Shown here: positions 17,265 to 26,886 of the stretch, one piece after another
How positions within the stretch are numbered: the stretch's first letter is position 1
Layout: every line of letters begins with the position of its first letter
Origin: an uncultured Clostridium sp.
GTDB taxonomy: Bacteria; Bacillota; Clostridia; Clostridiales; Clostridiaceae
DNA: 64,000 nt
Direction of reading: 5' to 3'
NCBI GenBank assembly: GCA_900548455.1
Contig: URKQ01000017.1
Span: forward strand, 4,417-68,416
The notes under the pieces: generated by a model
What the model was told of the DNA's origin: nothing
Databases searched by the model: none
The model's input: the letters and a program-made list of their open reading frames with translations, nothing else
Position numbers and translations under genes: made by a program

Positions 17265-17765
17265 CTACCTATTAATTTGAAACTTTGAAAGAATTTCTTC
17301 TTCACGGAATCTCATAATAACTTTATCATCCTCTTCCATGTGATCATATCCTAAAAGATGTAATATAGAATGAATAATAAGGTAACATACTTCTCTTAAA
17401 AAAGAATGATTAAATTCTTCACTTTGCTCTTTTGCTCTCTCTAAAGATAAAACTATATCTCCTAAAACTAAATTTCCATCATCTAAATCAATAGGAGAAA
17501 ACTTATAATCTAAGTAATTATCCTTAAACACTGTTTTTTCCTTATAATCTAGCATTGGAAAAGATAAAACATCTGTGGCTCTATCAATACCTCTAGTTTC
17601 ATTATTAATTGTTCTTATATCTTCATTATCTACAAAAATTATGCTAACCTCATAAGGAATTAAAACCTTCTCTTCCTTTAAAGTATAATCCACAATTTCT
17701 TTTATAGTTTCTTCAAGGTCTTCTTCTACTTTAATAAGACTTTGCCTATCGTCCATATATATCAT
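17265..17765 (-). CDS. ybeY: Endoribonuclease YbeY
   Basis: 166 residues of the UPF0054 family. The zinc-binding motif HSILHLLGYDHMEEDD (H-x3-H-x5-H) is intact. YbeY acts in 16S rRNA 3' maturation and 70S quality control. Its ATG overlaps the stop of pgpH by the ATGA arrangement (TGA at 17762-17764), so translation is probably coupled; an alternative ATG lies nine bases inside. Confidence 0.94.
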   Translation of the reverse strand: MIYMDDRQSLIKVEEDLEETIKEIVDYTLKEEKVLIPYEVSIIFVDNEDIRTINNETRGIDRATDVLSFPMLDYKEKTVFKDNYLDYKFSPIDLDDGNLVLGDIVLSLERAKEQSEEFNHSFLREVCYLIIHSILHLLGYDHMEEDDKVIMRFREEEILSKFQINR

Positions 17766-19993
17766 TTATTTCTCACTGCTTCCTTTCTAGCCGATCTTTT
17801 GTTATATATCTTTATATCTTCATCCTTACCTTGTGACTGAGAAGATGAAGCCAAAATAGTTTTACTACCATTTTTATCTAGTTCTATTTTATCTTTTGGA
17901 TATTCTATTCTTTCATGATAAATTCCGGAAAGGACTTTTAAAAAACTCTGCTTAATTTTCTCAATATCCTTAAAGGTAAGTTCAGAATTGATTAATTGTT
18001 TTTCATCAATACGAGCTTTTATTATGTTATTTACCATTTCCTCAATCTTTTCATTTGTAGGATTTTGAATGGACCTTACAGAAGCTTCAACTCCATCTGC
18101 CATCATAACTATAGAAGACTCTCTAGATGTTGGTGGCGGTCCACTGTATTTATAATCTTTTTCATCAATTTCATCAGGGTTTTCACTTTTATTTCTCATA
18201 GTTATATAGAAATACTTAGCTAGAGAATCTCCATGATGCTCTCTTATAACATCAATTATATCATTAGGCAAATTATATTTATTAGCTAGTTTTACCCCAT
18301 CATCCACATGAGATAATATTATAGCTGCACTTAGTGCTGGAGACATCTTATCATGAGGATTTACTCCTCCTACTTGATTTTCTTTAAAATAATAGGGTCT
18401 CTCAAGCTTACCAACATCGTGATAATATGCTGCAACTCTTGCCATTATAGGATTTGCTCCAACTTTTTCCGCCGCCATCTCTGCTAAATTTGCCACTAAC
18501 ACAGAATGATGGTACGTTCCTGGAGCTTCTAAAAGAAGCCTTCTCATTAATGGATGGTTAGGATTAGATAATTCTAAAAGCTTCATATTTGTAACTATAT
18601 CAAATAAATTTTCAAGTATAGGCAGTATTCCTATGGCTAGTATACCAGACAATAGAGATGCTGCACCTGTAACTAATGCTTTCATAAGTATAGATGATAA
18701 ATCTGCACTTAAAAAGTACCCCATTACTCCTGTAAAAATAATATTTACAAAACCTATAGCTATACTTGAATATAGAATATCATTCCTCTGTTGTACCCTC
18801 CTCATTATTATTGGCACTACTATTGAATTTAATAGTGCTATCAAAATTACATCTGAAGAAAAGTTCACTACAAAAGAGATAAATATTACATTTAATGCTC
18901 CTATAACTACAGAAATCCTGTCATCAAATAGTACGGCCATAAGGATTGATACACAAGCAAAAGGCATAATATACGGAGATATCATCATTGAAGCCCTAGC
19001 TAAAAGTACCATAATAACTGTAAGCATATTTACAAGGATTATCTTACTACTATCTACATATATGTCCTTTCTCTTGACACTTATATACCTCCACTGTATA
19101 ACTAAAACCATTACGATTATAAACAGAAGAGCTATATGAAGATAAATATCTGTTGAATCTTTAGTATTTAAAAGTCCCAAATCACCAAGAATAGCTAGTT
19201 GAGCTTCCGTTACAGGTTGCCCCTCTGCTACAATAGTTTGATCCTTTTTATATATTACTGGACTTACACCTTTTACTGCATTTTCCTTAGCTTCGGTAGT
19301 TTTTTCTTCATCTACAAAATATGTAGCCTTAGTTTGCGATTGTCCAATAGCTATAGCTAATTCTTTAACACTTTTATCATAATCTGAATTGTTAAAATGG
19401 TTTGTAATCTGCCACTGAGCAGTTACTAAATTACCCGTATTGCCTTCATATATGGTGACAGTATCATACATATCACTCATACATGCTTTTAAATCCTCTA
19501 ATAATATGGTACCTTGCGAAGAAGTAAGTGCTATTAATGTTTCATAATTTTCTTGAGACAAACTATTTATAGGACTTCCTTCCTTTAGTTTGTTTAATTT
19601 CTCTTCTTTTAGTTTCTCTTCTTTTTCCTTCACAGTTTCCGCATCGTCATCACTATTAACTGAACTAGATGTGTTTTTATTAATATTATTCACTAAGCTA
19701 AACAACTTATCTATATTTTCAAGGGCTTCCTTCTTTATGTTTGAATCATAGGTATAGGACTCCTGAATATGATTTAATTGTTCTTGCTTTAACTTTTCTG
19801 TTGCAATTTTATCCTCAACATCCTTAGGTGCTTTTATATCATATTTAGCTATTTCTCCTACTTGCAAATCATATTTTTTCCCTACCACTGAAGTACTCAA
19901 AATAAGATAAATTATAATAGTTGTTACTATAAATACAATATACGGTTTTATCTCAAAAAGCTTATTATTTCTTAATCCTTTTTTGTATCCCAT
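17762..19993 (-). CDS. pgpH: PgpH-type 7TM HD-domain c-di-AMP phosphodiesterase
   Basis: 743 residues. An N-terminal membrane anchor (~18-36) precedes an extracytoplasmic domain to ~275, then seven transmembrane segments (~285-460), then a cytoplasmic HD domain. The HD site is visible as GTYHHSVLVANLAEMAA, AAYYHDVGKLERPYYF, and LSHVDDG, with REHHGDSL further on. The Listeria PgpH and Bacillus YqfF homologues hydrolyse the second messenger c-di-AMP; I infer the same here. It lies between yqfD and ybeY, the usual order, 26 bases after yqfD. Confidence 0.93.
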   Translation of the reverse strand: MGYKKGLRNNKLFEIKPYIVFIVTTIIIYLILSTSVVGKKYDLQVGEIAKYDIKAPKDVEDKIATEKLKQEQLNHIQESYTYDSNIKKEALENIDKLFSLVNNINKNTSSSVNSDDDAETVKEKEEKLKEEKLNKLKEGSPINSLSQENYETLIALTSSQGTILLEDLKACMSDMYDTVTIYEGNTGNLVTAQWQITNHFNNSDYDKSVKELAIAIGQSQTKATYFVDEEKTTEAKENAVKGVSPVIYKKDQTIVAEGQPVTEAQLAILGDLGLLNTKDSTDIYLHIALLFIIVMVLVIQWRYISVKRKDIYVDSSKIILVNMLTVIMVLLARASMMISPYIMPFACVSILMAVLFDDRISVVIGALNVIFISFVVNFSSDVILIALLNSIVVPIIMRRVQQRNDILYSSIAIGFVNIIFTGVMGYFLSADLSSILMKALVTGAASLLSGILAIGILPILENLFDIVTNMKLLELSNPNHPLMRRLLLEAPGTYHHSVLVANLAEMAAEKVGANPIMARVAAYYHDVGKLERPYYFKENQVGGVNPHDKMSPALSAAIILSHVDDGVKLANKYNLPNDIIDVIREHHGDSLAKYFYITMRNKSENPDEIDEKDYKYSGPPPTSRESSIVMMADGVEASVRSIQNPTNEKIEEMVNNIIKARIDEKQLINSELTFKDIEKIKQSFLKVLSGIYHERIEYPKDKIELDKNGSKTILASSSQSQGKDEDIKIYNKRSARKEAVRNK

Positions 19994-20019
19994 TTTTTCA
20001 CCCTCTCTACACTCTTATT

Positions 20020-21186
20020 TTAAGTATTCGGATTTTCTTCTACTGATTGTTCTGTTTCCTCTATAACTTCTTGACTTTTAGCTATATCCTCTTCTACAGT
20101 AACTAATACTCTTACGGATAACTCATCTCCTTCTTCTAAAACTTCAGATTTAACATCTAAAACTTTAGCTCCTCTATGCAAGTTCAAAGTTACCTTATTT
20201 TCTAGTTCTTTGCTTATCTCTTCAGTGTTGGAAACTACTTCCACTTCTTTTGTTTCATAATAGGTTTCTTTAACAAAAATCCACCATTTGCCTTCTATTT
20301 TATCACAATTTTCATAGTTGTTTAATGACTTTTTGAGATAAATTGTTTTATTATTTACATTTATCCCATAAAAACTTTTTCTATTGCCCGTTCTCTCCAT
20401 GACAGTTTTACTCTTTGGAACCTTTAGAATCTCCTCATAAAATGTGGTAGCAAAAACTCTACCCGCAGCTTTTACTGAAAACTCTCTTCCCTCTTTCCCC
20501 TCTTGTCCTTTAACAAGTACGTCCCCTTCATCTACAACTTGATTTGGCTTTACTGTAGCAGTCCCAGCACTTGTATATATCCTATTTACTACACCTTTTT
20601 TCCCGGCTACGATATCACCAGTGTACTCTACTTTTCTAATTTGTGGAGGTTCTTGTCTTTCAACTATTTCTACCGTTAAATTACAACCTTCAACTCTAAC
20701 CTTAATCCACATTATCTCATCAATATCTCTAACTAATTTTTCTTCTACTTTTTTAACATCAAAAGAATTCTTATTTGTACCAACGTCAATATTATAACTC
20801 TTAAGTATGTTTCTAACTTCCAAAGGAGCTAAATACTTATCCGTCTTTATATCCACTTTCCATATAAACCTGCTAAGGTAAAATATGATAGCAAAAAATA
20901 TAAAGATTCCTACCAAAAATAACTTTCTATGCTTTAAGGCGGAGTAAATTTTTACTTTCCCTCTCCTCTCAACTATTTCCATCTTTCCATTTAATTTTTT
21001 AACTCCATCTTTTAAATGATAATAATCTGACATATCAATATCAAAGGTAATTGAAAAAGCATTATTCCTTATAATATTTTTTACCTCAACCCCATAGTTT
21101 AATAAATAATTTATCAGTTTTTCTGTATTTACAGCGTCAACTTTTACTCTCAAGTAACTTTTACTAAATTTCTCTACTTTACTCAT
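20020..21186 (-). CDS. yqfD: Sporulation protein YqfD
   Basis: About 388 residues. The N-terminal soluble part (~1-75) is followed by one transmembrane segment (~85-105, LFLVGIFIFFAIIFYLSRFI) and a large domain with the family signatures LVRDIDEIMWIKVRVEG and VEIVERQEPP. YqfD is needed for efficient sporulation and germination in Bacillus and is made in the mother cell. The start is uncertain: ATG at 21186 overlaps the end of yqfC, an ATG at 21195 and a TTG at 21210 are also in frame. The overlap suggests a yqfC-yqfD unit. Confidence 0.9.
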   Translation of the reverse strand: MSKVEKFSKSYLRVKVDAVNTEKLINYLLNYGVEVKNIIRNNAFSITFDIDMSDYYHLKDGVKKLNGKMEIVERRGKVKIYSALKHRKLFLVGIFIFFAIIFYLSRFIWKVDIKTDKYLAPLEVRNILKSYNIDVGTNKNSFDVKKVEEKLVRDIDEIMWIKVRVEGCNLTVEIVERQEPPQIRKVEYTGDIVAGKKGVVNRIYTSAGTATVKPNQVVDEGDVLVKGQEGKEGREFSVKAAGRVFATTFYEEILKVPKSKTVMERTGNRKSFYGINVNNKTIYLKKSLNNYENCDKIEGKWWIFVKETYYETKEVEVVSNTEEISKELENKVTLNLHRGAKVLDVKSEVLEEGDELSVRVLVTVEEDIAKSQEVIEETEQSVEENPNT

Positions 21187-21463
21187 TTCCTTCATACCCC
21201 ACTGACTCAAAATTACCTCTTAAAGTTATAGTTGTTCCTCCTACAAATACTATTTCAAAATTATTACCTAAAACCGTTAAATATCCCAAGGATGTATTTA
21301 TTATTAATTCATCATTTTCAAACTTTAATATTCCTTTGTGATTTTCTATAGTTAGCTCCCTTTGACCAATAAGTGTTATTTTAGGTATACCTAGTATTAT
21401 ATCTGAAGGCAATTCCAATGTATCAATCAACTTTTCTTTAACTCTATTTAATTTATCACTCAC
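21179..21463 (-). CDS. yqfC: Sporulation protein YqfC
   Basis: 94 residues matching the YabP/YqfC family: LELPSDIILGIPKITLIG and GILKFENDELIINTSLG are typical. It is expressed under sigma E in Bacillus as the first gene of the yqfC-yqfD-phoH type cluster. GTG start at 21463 with GAGGTG five bases upstream. It overlaps yqfD by eight bases. Confidence 0.9.
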   Translation of the reverse strand: MSDKLNRVKEKLIDTLELPSDIILGIPKITLIGQRELTIENHKGILKFENDELIINTSLGYLTVLGNNFEIVFVGGTTITLRGNFESVGYEGNE

Positions 21464-21561
21464 TTTATCACCTCAACTCATATAAAATATTAAAATCCTT
21501 CCTTAAATTTTATGAATTGTTGATAAAATTAATAACTAAATATACATTTTAAAAATAAAAA

Positions 21562-21583
21562 GAAGATCTTAACTTAGATCTTC
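21562..21583 (-). terminator. Terminator of the GGDEF gene
   Basis: Stem GAAGATC/GATCTTC, 8-base loop, followed by TTTTTATTTTT on the minus strand, eight bases after the stop at 21592. It separates the GGDEF gene from yqfC. Confidence 0.9.
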
Positions 21584-21591
21584 CTCAATTA

Positions 21592-23301
21592 TTATCCCAT
21601 ATACTTCAAATCACACTTTAATTTATTCTTTTGGTTTATCTTCATATTTTGTTTTTGATTATACATAAGTTTATCTGCTCGCAATAGAGCCGATTGAAGG
21701 GTATGATGTTCACTCTCTTCAATATTGCTATAGCCCAAAGCAAAACTAATTTTAATACTACTATTTTTATTATAAGCTTCTACTTTATAATTTAATTTTT
21801 CCACCATATCATTTAACTGCTCTTGAGTCACCCCATAAATTAAAATTGTAAACTCATCTCCCCCCATTCTGAAGACATATCCTTTTTCTTCAAAGGTTTC
21901 AGAAAGTATATCCGCTACAACCTTAATTATTTTATCCCCTTCCTTATGTCCCATGGCATCATTTACTTCTTTTAAATTATTCACATCAATATACACTGCA
22001 AAAACTGTTTCAGACTTAAATTTATTTTCATCAAACTTATCAAGGGCCAGTTCATAAGCAGCTCTGTTATTTAAATTAGTTAAAGCATCTGTATAGGCCA
22101 TCTTTCTATAAAAATCCGTTTTAACTTTTACTCTATATAATTCAAATAAGGATTTCAGGGATTCAATAATCTTAACAATTAAAGCAAAAACAATTCCAAT
22201 TTGCAAAAACATAGTATTAGGGAAAGGAATGTGCATAGTATGCATTAATAAATCTATTAATCCACCTATCACAATAGGTAATAGTTTAAATGCAAAAAAT
22301 TTCTTATCCACTTTATTTACCTTAGGGGATATTAAACATGTATGAATCACTAAGATCATAGCACCTACATCAATTATATGAGTTATCCCTAGCATCTCTC
22401 TTAAGTCCATTATATGAGCAAAATGAAGAATAACCTGAAGACAGAAATTCATTATAAATATAAAAATTAAAATATTATATCTTCTCACATATATATCTAA
22501 AGTTCTGGATTTAAGAAGATATAAAAGAGGTACTGGTATCAATGAAAATAGCATAAAATCTAAGTAATAACAAAGCACAGGGGCTGGACTTATTAAAACT
22601 AAAAAATCATTTTCACAAATAAGATATGTACCTAAAACTAAACATAACATTCCAATATGCAATAAATCTCTTTTAGTGAATTTTTTCCTAAATATAATTT
22701 CTAAAATAATCAAAAACGCACCCGTTGCTTCTAGTATAGTTATAATCATCATATAATATTTGCAATTTTCAAACATGCAATATAAAATATTAGTTTTATC
22801 TCCAAAGACAATCTTGGGAATTTGATATTTAATGCTATCTCCCAAGGGCATTTCAAGTGTAAATTTAATAGTTTTGCCACCACAATCTCTTGGCAAATTA
22901 ATAATCCTATAATAATTCCCTGGAGACTTTGAAAAAACAGGTTTCTTTTGATCACTGTATGAATATATTAGCTCTTCATCTAAATATGCATCCATAAACA
23001 TATGATTAGATTGAATTAACACTATAGGTGCTGTATACTTGTCCATATTTTCTTCAATCTTAGTGGATATATTAAATTGTCCTGAGGAATTATATTTTAC
23101 AAAATTAGGTAATGAAATTTTCTCATCTTCTTTACCTTCAATACTTAAAATCCACTCTTTAGGTATATATTTATTTCCCTTTTCTGTGTAGTCACTAAAA
23201 TCTTTTTGTACATTGAAAACTATAAAACTCATTACAAAAAAAATAATTATTATGCTACCGTAAATTAATGGATAGTTTTTTTTATTATAATTTATTTTCA
23301 T
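21592..23301 (-). CDS. Membrane-anchored GGDEF diguanylate cyclase
   Basis: 569 residues. One transmembrane helix (~17-35) is followed by an extracytoplasmic beta-rich domain to ~180 and about seven or eight transmembrane segments (~185-390), an arrangement like 7TMR-DISM receptors, then a C-terminal GGDEF domain with FRMGGDEFTILIYG intact. It should make c-di-GMP. No RxxD inhibitory site is seen before the GGDEF. I place the start at the ATG at 23301 (MKINYNKKNYPL) with AGGA upstream; an ATG at 23334 has no binding site. It interrupts the usual yqeY-yqfC neighbourhood and has its own terminator, so it is probably a later insertion. Confidence 0.88.
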   Translation of the reverse strand: MKINYNKKNYPLIYGSIIIIFFVMSFIVFNVQKDFSDYTEKGNKYIPKEWILSIEGKEDEKISLPNFVKYNSSGQFNISTKIEENMDKYTAPIVLIQSNHMFMDAYLDEELIYSYSDQKKPVFSKSPGNYYRIINLPRDCGGKTIKFTLEMPLGDSIKYQIPKIVFGDKTNILYCMFENCKYYMMIITILEATGAFLIILEIIFRKKFTKRDLLHIGMLCLVLGTYLICENDFLVLISPAPVLCYYLDFMLFSLIPVPLLYLLKSRTLDIYVRRYNILIFIFIMNFCLQVILHFAHIMDLREMLGITHIIDVGAMILVIHTCLISPKVNKVDKKFFAFKLLPIVIGGLIDLLMHTMHIPFPNTMFLQIGIVFALIVKIIESLKSLFELYRVKVKTDFYRKMAYTDALTNLNNRAAYELALDKFDENKFKSETVFAVYIDVNNLKEVNDAMGHKEGDKIIKVVADILSETFEEKGYVFRMGGDEFTILIYGVTQEQLNDMVEKLNYKVEAYNKNSSIKISFALGYSNIEESEHHTLQSALLRADKLMYNQKQNMKINQKNKLKCDLKYMG

Positions 23302-23437
23302 ATTCTTCATCCTAACTGCACAAGTTTTATACATTTTATAGTTATAAATTAAAATATTGTCATTTAGAAGTATACCTTAATAAACTTTACTTTTCAATGT
23401 GCACTTTAGATATCCATATTTTTCTACAAAAAAAGAA

Positions 23438-23461
23438 CACGAGATGCAAAAGCATCTCGTG
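23438..23461 (-). terminator. Terminator of rpsU-yqeY
   Basis: Perfect 10-bp stem CACGAGATGC/GCATCTCGTG with a 4-base loop, followed by TTCTTTTTTTG on the minus strand, 43 bases after the yqeY stop. Confidence 0.92.
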
Positions 23462-23503
23462 CAACAATACAGGAATTACTTCCTATACAATACTATTTTA
23501 GGT

Positions 23504-23953
23504 TTATTTATTCAAATATTCTTTTACTATTTGACTAACAACTTTACCATCAGCACGTCCTTGAACTTGAGGCTTTATTGCTGACATAAGTTTCCCCATA
23601 TCTTTAATGCTACTAGTACCAAGTTTTTCGGCTGACTCTATAACAATTTCTCGGATTTCTTCTTCCGTCAACTGCTGAGGAAGGTATTGTAATAAGATTT
23701 CTATTTCAGCTTTAGTTTCATCAACTAAATCTTGTCTATTTCCTTTTTCGAATTCAACCAAAGAATCTCTTCTTTGCTTAACCTCTTTAGCTAAGATGTC
23801 AACGACTTTAGCATCATTAACTTCTTCAACACCAGACTTTTCTACTAAAAGAATAGATGCTTTAACCATGCTTATTACATTTGCCTTAAACTTATTTTTT
23901 TGTTTAAGTGCATCTTTCCAATCGTTTTGTAATGTTTCCCTAATGGATGACAT
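23504..23953 (-). CDS. yqeY: GatB/YqeY domain protein
   Basis: 149 residues of the YqeY family, related to the C-terminal tRNA-binding tail of GatB. Seen: KFKANVISMVKASIL, QRRDSLVEFEKGNRQDL, LLQYLPQQLTEEEI and MGKLMSAIKPQVQGRADG. It may bind tRNA, but its role is not established. I start at the ATG at 23953 with AGAGGG upstream. It follows rpsU by 20 bases, the standard rpsU-yqeY pair. Confidence 0.93.
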   Translation of the reverse strand: MSSIRETLQNDWKDALKQKNKFKANVISMVKASILLVEKSGVEEVNDAKVVDILAKEVKQRRDSLVEFEKGNRQDLVDETKAEIEILLQYLPQQLTEEEIREIVIESAEKLGTSSIKDMGKLMSAIKPQVQGRADGKVVSQIVKEYLNK

Positions 23954-23973
23954 TAATAAACCCTCTTTCAATC

Positions 23974-24150
23974 CTACTTGAATTTTCTTTTTCTAGCAGC
24001 TTCTGATTTTTTCTTTCTTTTTACGCTTGGTTTCTCATAGTGCTCTCTTTTTCTAACTTCAGAAAGTACACCTGCTCTTGCGCATTTTTTCTTAAATCTT
24101 CTTAATGCATTTTCTAATGATTCATTTTCTCCAACTCTGATCTCTGACAT
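23974..24150 (-). CDS. rpsU: 30S ribosomal protein S21
   Basis: 58 residues, translated by hand: MSEIRVGENESLENALRRF at the N-terminus and an Arg/Lys-rich tail SEAARKRKFK. S21 is the short basic protein at the 30S platform that aids initiation. A GGAGGG site precedes the ATG at 24150, and a consensus promoter lies 78 bases upstream. Confidence 0.97.
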   Translation of the reverse strand: MSEIRVGENESLENALRRFKKKCARAGVLSEVRKREHYEKPSVKRKKKSEAARKRKFK

Positions 24151-24227
24151 TTATATCCCTCCCTCCGCTAGCTCAATTTAATTTTAATAAAAAGTAGCCA
24201 ATGCGAGGCCTAAATAGCACATTACCA

Positions 24228-24256
24228 ATTATACAATTGACCTTAACACATGTCAA
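24228..24256 (-). promoter_or_regulatory. Sigma A promoter for rpsU-yqeY
   Basis: On the minus strand TTGACA (24251-24256), a 17-base spacer, and TATAAT (24228-24233): a full consensus match placed upstream of rpsU. Confidence 0.88.
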
Positions 24257-24284
24257 GGAGTTCATTGCTTTTATTTAGATATTT

Positions 24285-24629
24285 TTAACCTGGTGGCCAT
24301 TGTAAACTTCTTCCTCCAAGTAAATGGAAGTGTAAATGTGGCACAGTTTGACCTCCATCTCTAAGTGCATTACTTACAACCCTATAGCCATTTTCTGATA
24401 TTCCTAATTTTTCAACTAGCTTCGGAATAGTGGCAAAAACATGAGCTATAATGTCACTATTTTCACTATTTATATCATTCATTGATGTTATATGTTGCTT
24501 TGGAATTATAAGTACATGTACAGGAGCTTCTGGGCTTATATCATGAAAAACTAAAATTTTATCATCTTCATAAACCTTATTTGAAGGTATTTCTCCTTTT
24601 GCAATTTTGCAAAATAAACAATCTGACAT
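24285..24629 (-). CDS. HIT family protein (histidine triad nucleotide-binding)
   Basis: 114 residues of the HinT branch: CLFCKIAKGEIPSNKVYED at the N-terminus and the triad motif HLHFHLLGG (HxHxHxx). HinT proteins hydrolyse AMP-linked phosphoramidates. The start at 24629 has TAGGAGGTG upstream. It lies between mtaB and rpsU on the same strand, after an interspersed palindrome. Confidence 0.94.
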   Translation of the reverse strand: MSDCLFCKIAKGEIPSNKVYEDDKILVFHDISPEAPVHVLIIPKQHITSMNDINSENSDIIAHVFATIPKLVEKLGISENGYRVVSNALRDGGQTVPHLHFHLLGGRSLQWPPG

Positions 24630-24709
24630 TTTTTCACCTCCTACTCCAATTACAATAGTAATATATAGTATATTATATCATATTTATTAAAATATGTTTC
24701 AACCACAAT

Positions 24710-24800
24710 TTAAAATTTTAAATTAAAAATTGAAAATAAATGAAGAAATTCCAATGAATTTTAACAATAATTTTACATTTTACATTTTAAACTTTAAATT
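24710..24800. repeat. Interspersed AT-rich imperfect palindrome, copy 2
   Basis: Shares with the 502-585 copy the arm TTAAAATT, the run ATGAAGAAATTCCAATG and AATT, and the closing TTTACATT...TTTAAA arm. As there, it sits between two minus-strand genes and its outer arm encodes the last codons and stop of the upstream gene (mtaB). Confidence 0.5.
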
Positions 24801-26092
24801 TCACCTATGATATGTTCACCTTCAACTTTAAGTAGTTTTGTTTTAATTATTTTACCACTTACATCTTCCATACTTTCTGCTACTACTTTCATATAGTTTT
24901 CAGTATATCCTACATATTGATTATTGTTCTCTCCATGAAGTTCCTCAAATAATACCTTCATTTCTCTTCCTATGAACTTTTCCATAAACTCAACTTCTAA
25001 CTTTTCATTAAGGTCTATAAGTCTTTTACTTCTTTCTTCCTTTAAGTTCCCGTCTACTTGGAATGGCATCTCAGCTGCTTTAGTTCCTTCTCTTTTGCTA
25101 TATTTAAATATATGCATTTTGCTTAATTTTATTTCTGATAAAAATTTATAAGTTGCTTCAAATTCCTCTTGAGATTCTCCTGGGAATCCTACAATCACAT
25201 CTGTAGTTATAGACACATCCTTCATATGCCTTCTTAAACTATCTACAGCCCTTTTATAGTCCTCTGCTGTATACTTTCTATTCATCCTTCTTAAAGTAGC
25301 GTCACAACCGCTTTGAAGTGATAGATGGAAATGTGGACATAACTTTTCAATAGTTGAAACATCCTCAATAACTTCATCAGTAAAGAAGTTTGGATCTATA
25401 GAACCAATTCTAATTCTTTCAATGCCATCAACCTTATCAATTTCCTTTAATACTCTTACAAGATTCCAATCTTCTTTAAGATCTACTCCATAAGAGGCAG
25501 TATGAACACCTGATAATATAATTTCCTTAAATCCATTTTTGCTAAGTTCTTTAACCTCTTTTAAAATCGTTTCTGGCGATTTACTACATACTGCTCCCCT
25601 TGCAAAAGGTATTAAGCAATAAGTGCAAAACTTATTACATCCATCTTGAATTTTTAAAAAGGCTCTAGTTTTATCTTGATATTCATTTATAGCCAATTCT
25701 TCAAAGTTCTTGTTTCTTAAAACATCATTAACCTCTACTATTTGCTTTTTCTCTTCTCTTGTTCTATTAACCCAATATACTACTTCACCTTTGTTTCTGC
25801 TTCCAAGTACAACATCTACTCCTTCGATTTTAGCCACATCATCAGAGGCTATTTGAGAGTAACATCCAACTACTGCTATGATAGCATCCGGATTTTTTCT
25901 TCTGGCTCTGCTTATCATTTGTCTTGATTTTTTATCTCCCATGTTAGTTACTGTACAAGTATTTATTACATAAACATCAGCAAAATCTTCAAAATCTACT
26001 ACTTCATATCCATCTTTAATAAATTTTTCTGCCATAGCTTCTGATTCATATGAATTTACTCTACAGCCTAATGTAAATAATGCAACCTTCAT
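24794..26092 (-). CDS. mtaB: tRNA ms2t6A37 methylthiotransferase
   Basis: 432 residues of the methylthiotransferase family. N-terminal domain cysteines are in LGCRVNSYES, INTCTVTNMG and VVGCYSQ; the radical SAM cluster motif is CNKFCTYCLIPFARG; a C-terminal TRAM-like domain follows. It adds a methylthio group to t6A37 of tRNAs reading ANN codons. It follows rsmE with no gap, consistent with a prmA-rsmE-mtaB unit. Confidence 0.95.
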   Translation of the reverse strand: MKVALFTLGCRVNSYESEAMAEKFIKDGYEVVDFEDFADVYVINTCTVTNMGDKKSRQMISRARRKNPDAIIAVVGCYSQIASDDVAKIEGVDVVLGSRNKGEVVYWVNRTREEKKQIVEVNDVLRNKNFEELAINEYQDKTRAFLKIQDGCNKFCTYCLIPFARGAVCSKSPETILKEVKELSKNGFKEIILSGVHTASYGVDLKEDWNLVRVLKEIDKVDGIERIRIGSIDPNFFTDEVIEDVSTIEKLCPHFHLSLQSGCDATLRRMNRKYTAEDYKRAVDSLRRHMKDVSITTDVIVGFPGESQEEFEATYKFLSEIKLSKMHIFKYSKREGTKAAEMPFQVDGNLKEERSKRLIDLNEKLEVEFMEKFIGREMKVLFEELHGENNNQYVGYTENYMKVVAESMEDVSGKIIKTKLLKVEGEHIIGEI

Positions 26093-26848
26093 TTAAATTA
26101 TTCCTCCTAAATCTCCAAGTTCATACATAATTAAGCTTAGAGCTACAAATCCAGCTGTCTCTGTTCTTAATATTCTAGGTCCAAGAGTTACTATATATGC
26201 ACCTTTGTCCTTAAGTATTTCTATCTCTTCTTCTTCAAAGCCACCTTCTGGCCCTATTATTATGGCTACATCTTTAATGGCTTTATCCACAACTTGAGAC
26301 TTTACAAATTTCATTCCCTTATTTTCAGCATTTTCATAAGGTACTACTACAAGCTGAAAATTATTTAATTCTTCTATTAGCTCATCAAAAGATATTGGTT
26401 GATTTATAGAGGGTATTATACTCCTTTTACTTTGTTTACACGCTTCTAGAGCAATCCTATTCCATCTATCTACCTTTTTAAATTCTGAGCTTTCATTCCC
26501 CTTAACAACAACTCTCCCAGTTATTATAGGTGTAATTTCTGATATACCTAACTCTGTACACTTTTGAGCTATTAAATCCATCTTTGCAGCCTTGGGAAGA
26601 CCTTGGAAAAGATGAACTCTTATAGGACTTTCATTATTTAGATCAATTTTTTCTATTATATCAACTTTTACTTCTTTTTTATTAATCTCACTAATTTTGC
26701 CTAAGTACTCTTCACCATTGCAATTATTTATATTTACAGTGTCCCCTTCTTTTAATCTTAGAACCTTGTAAATATGTCTTACATCCTCACCTTCAATAAT
26801 GCACAGGTCATTAATTATATTACTTTGTTCTACAAAAAATTTATGCAT
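26093..26848 (-). CDS. rsmE: 16S rRNA (uracil-1498-N3)-methyltransferase
   Basis: 251 residues of the SPOUT class. An N-terminal PUA-like domain (MHKFFVEQSNIINDL) precedes the knotted C-terminal domain with IIGPEGGFEEEEIEIL and LGPRILRTETAGFVAL. It methylates U1498 of 16S rRNA. I start at the ATG at 26848 with GGAG nine bases upstream, which fits the family N-terminus; an ATG 15 bases earlier is an alternative. Between prmA and mtaB. Confidence 0.94.
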   Translation of the reverse strand: MHKFFVEQSNIINDLCIIEGEDVRHIYKVLRLKEGDTVNINNCNGEEYLGKISEINKKEVKVDIIEKIDLNNESPIRVHLFQGLPKAAKMDLIAQKCTELGISEITPIITGRVVVKGNESSEFKKVDRWNRIALEACKQSKRSIIPSINQPISFDELIEELNNFQLVVVPYENAENKGMKFVKSQVVDKAIKDVAIIIGPEGGFEEEEIEILKDKGAYIVTLGPRILRTETAGFVALSLIMYELGDLGGII

Positions 26849-26886
26849 TGAAGCAAACTCCATTCTTTCTTTATTATTATAATTTA

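Noticed and set aside
17265..24629. Plus-strand ORFs of 60-170 codons opposite pgpH, era, rpoD and others
   Set aside because: They are antisense shadows of conserved genes, lack ribosome binding sites and have low-complexity composition.
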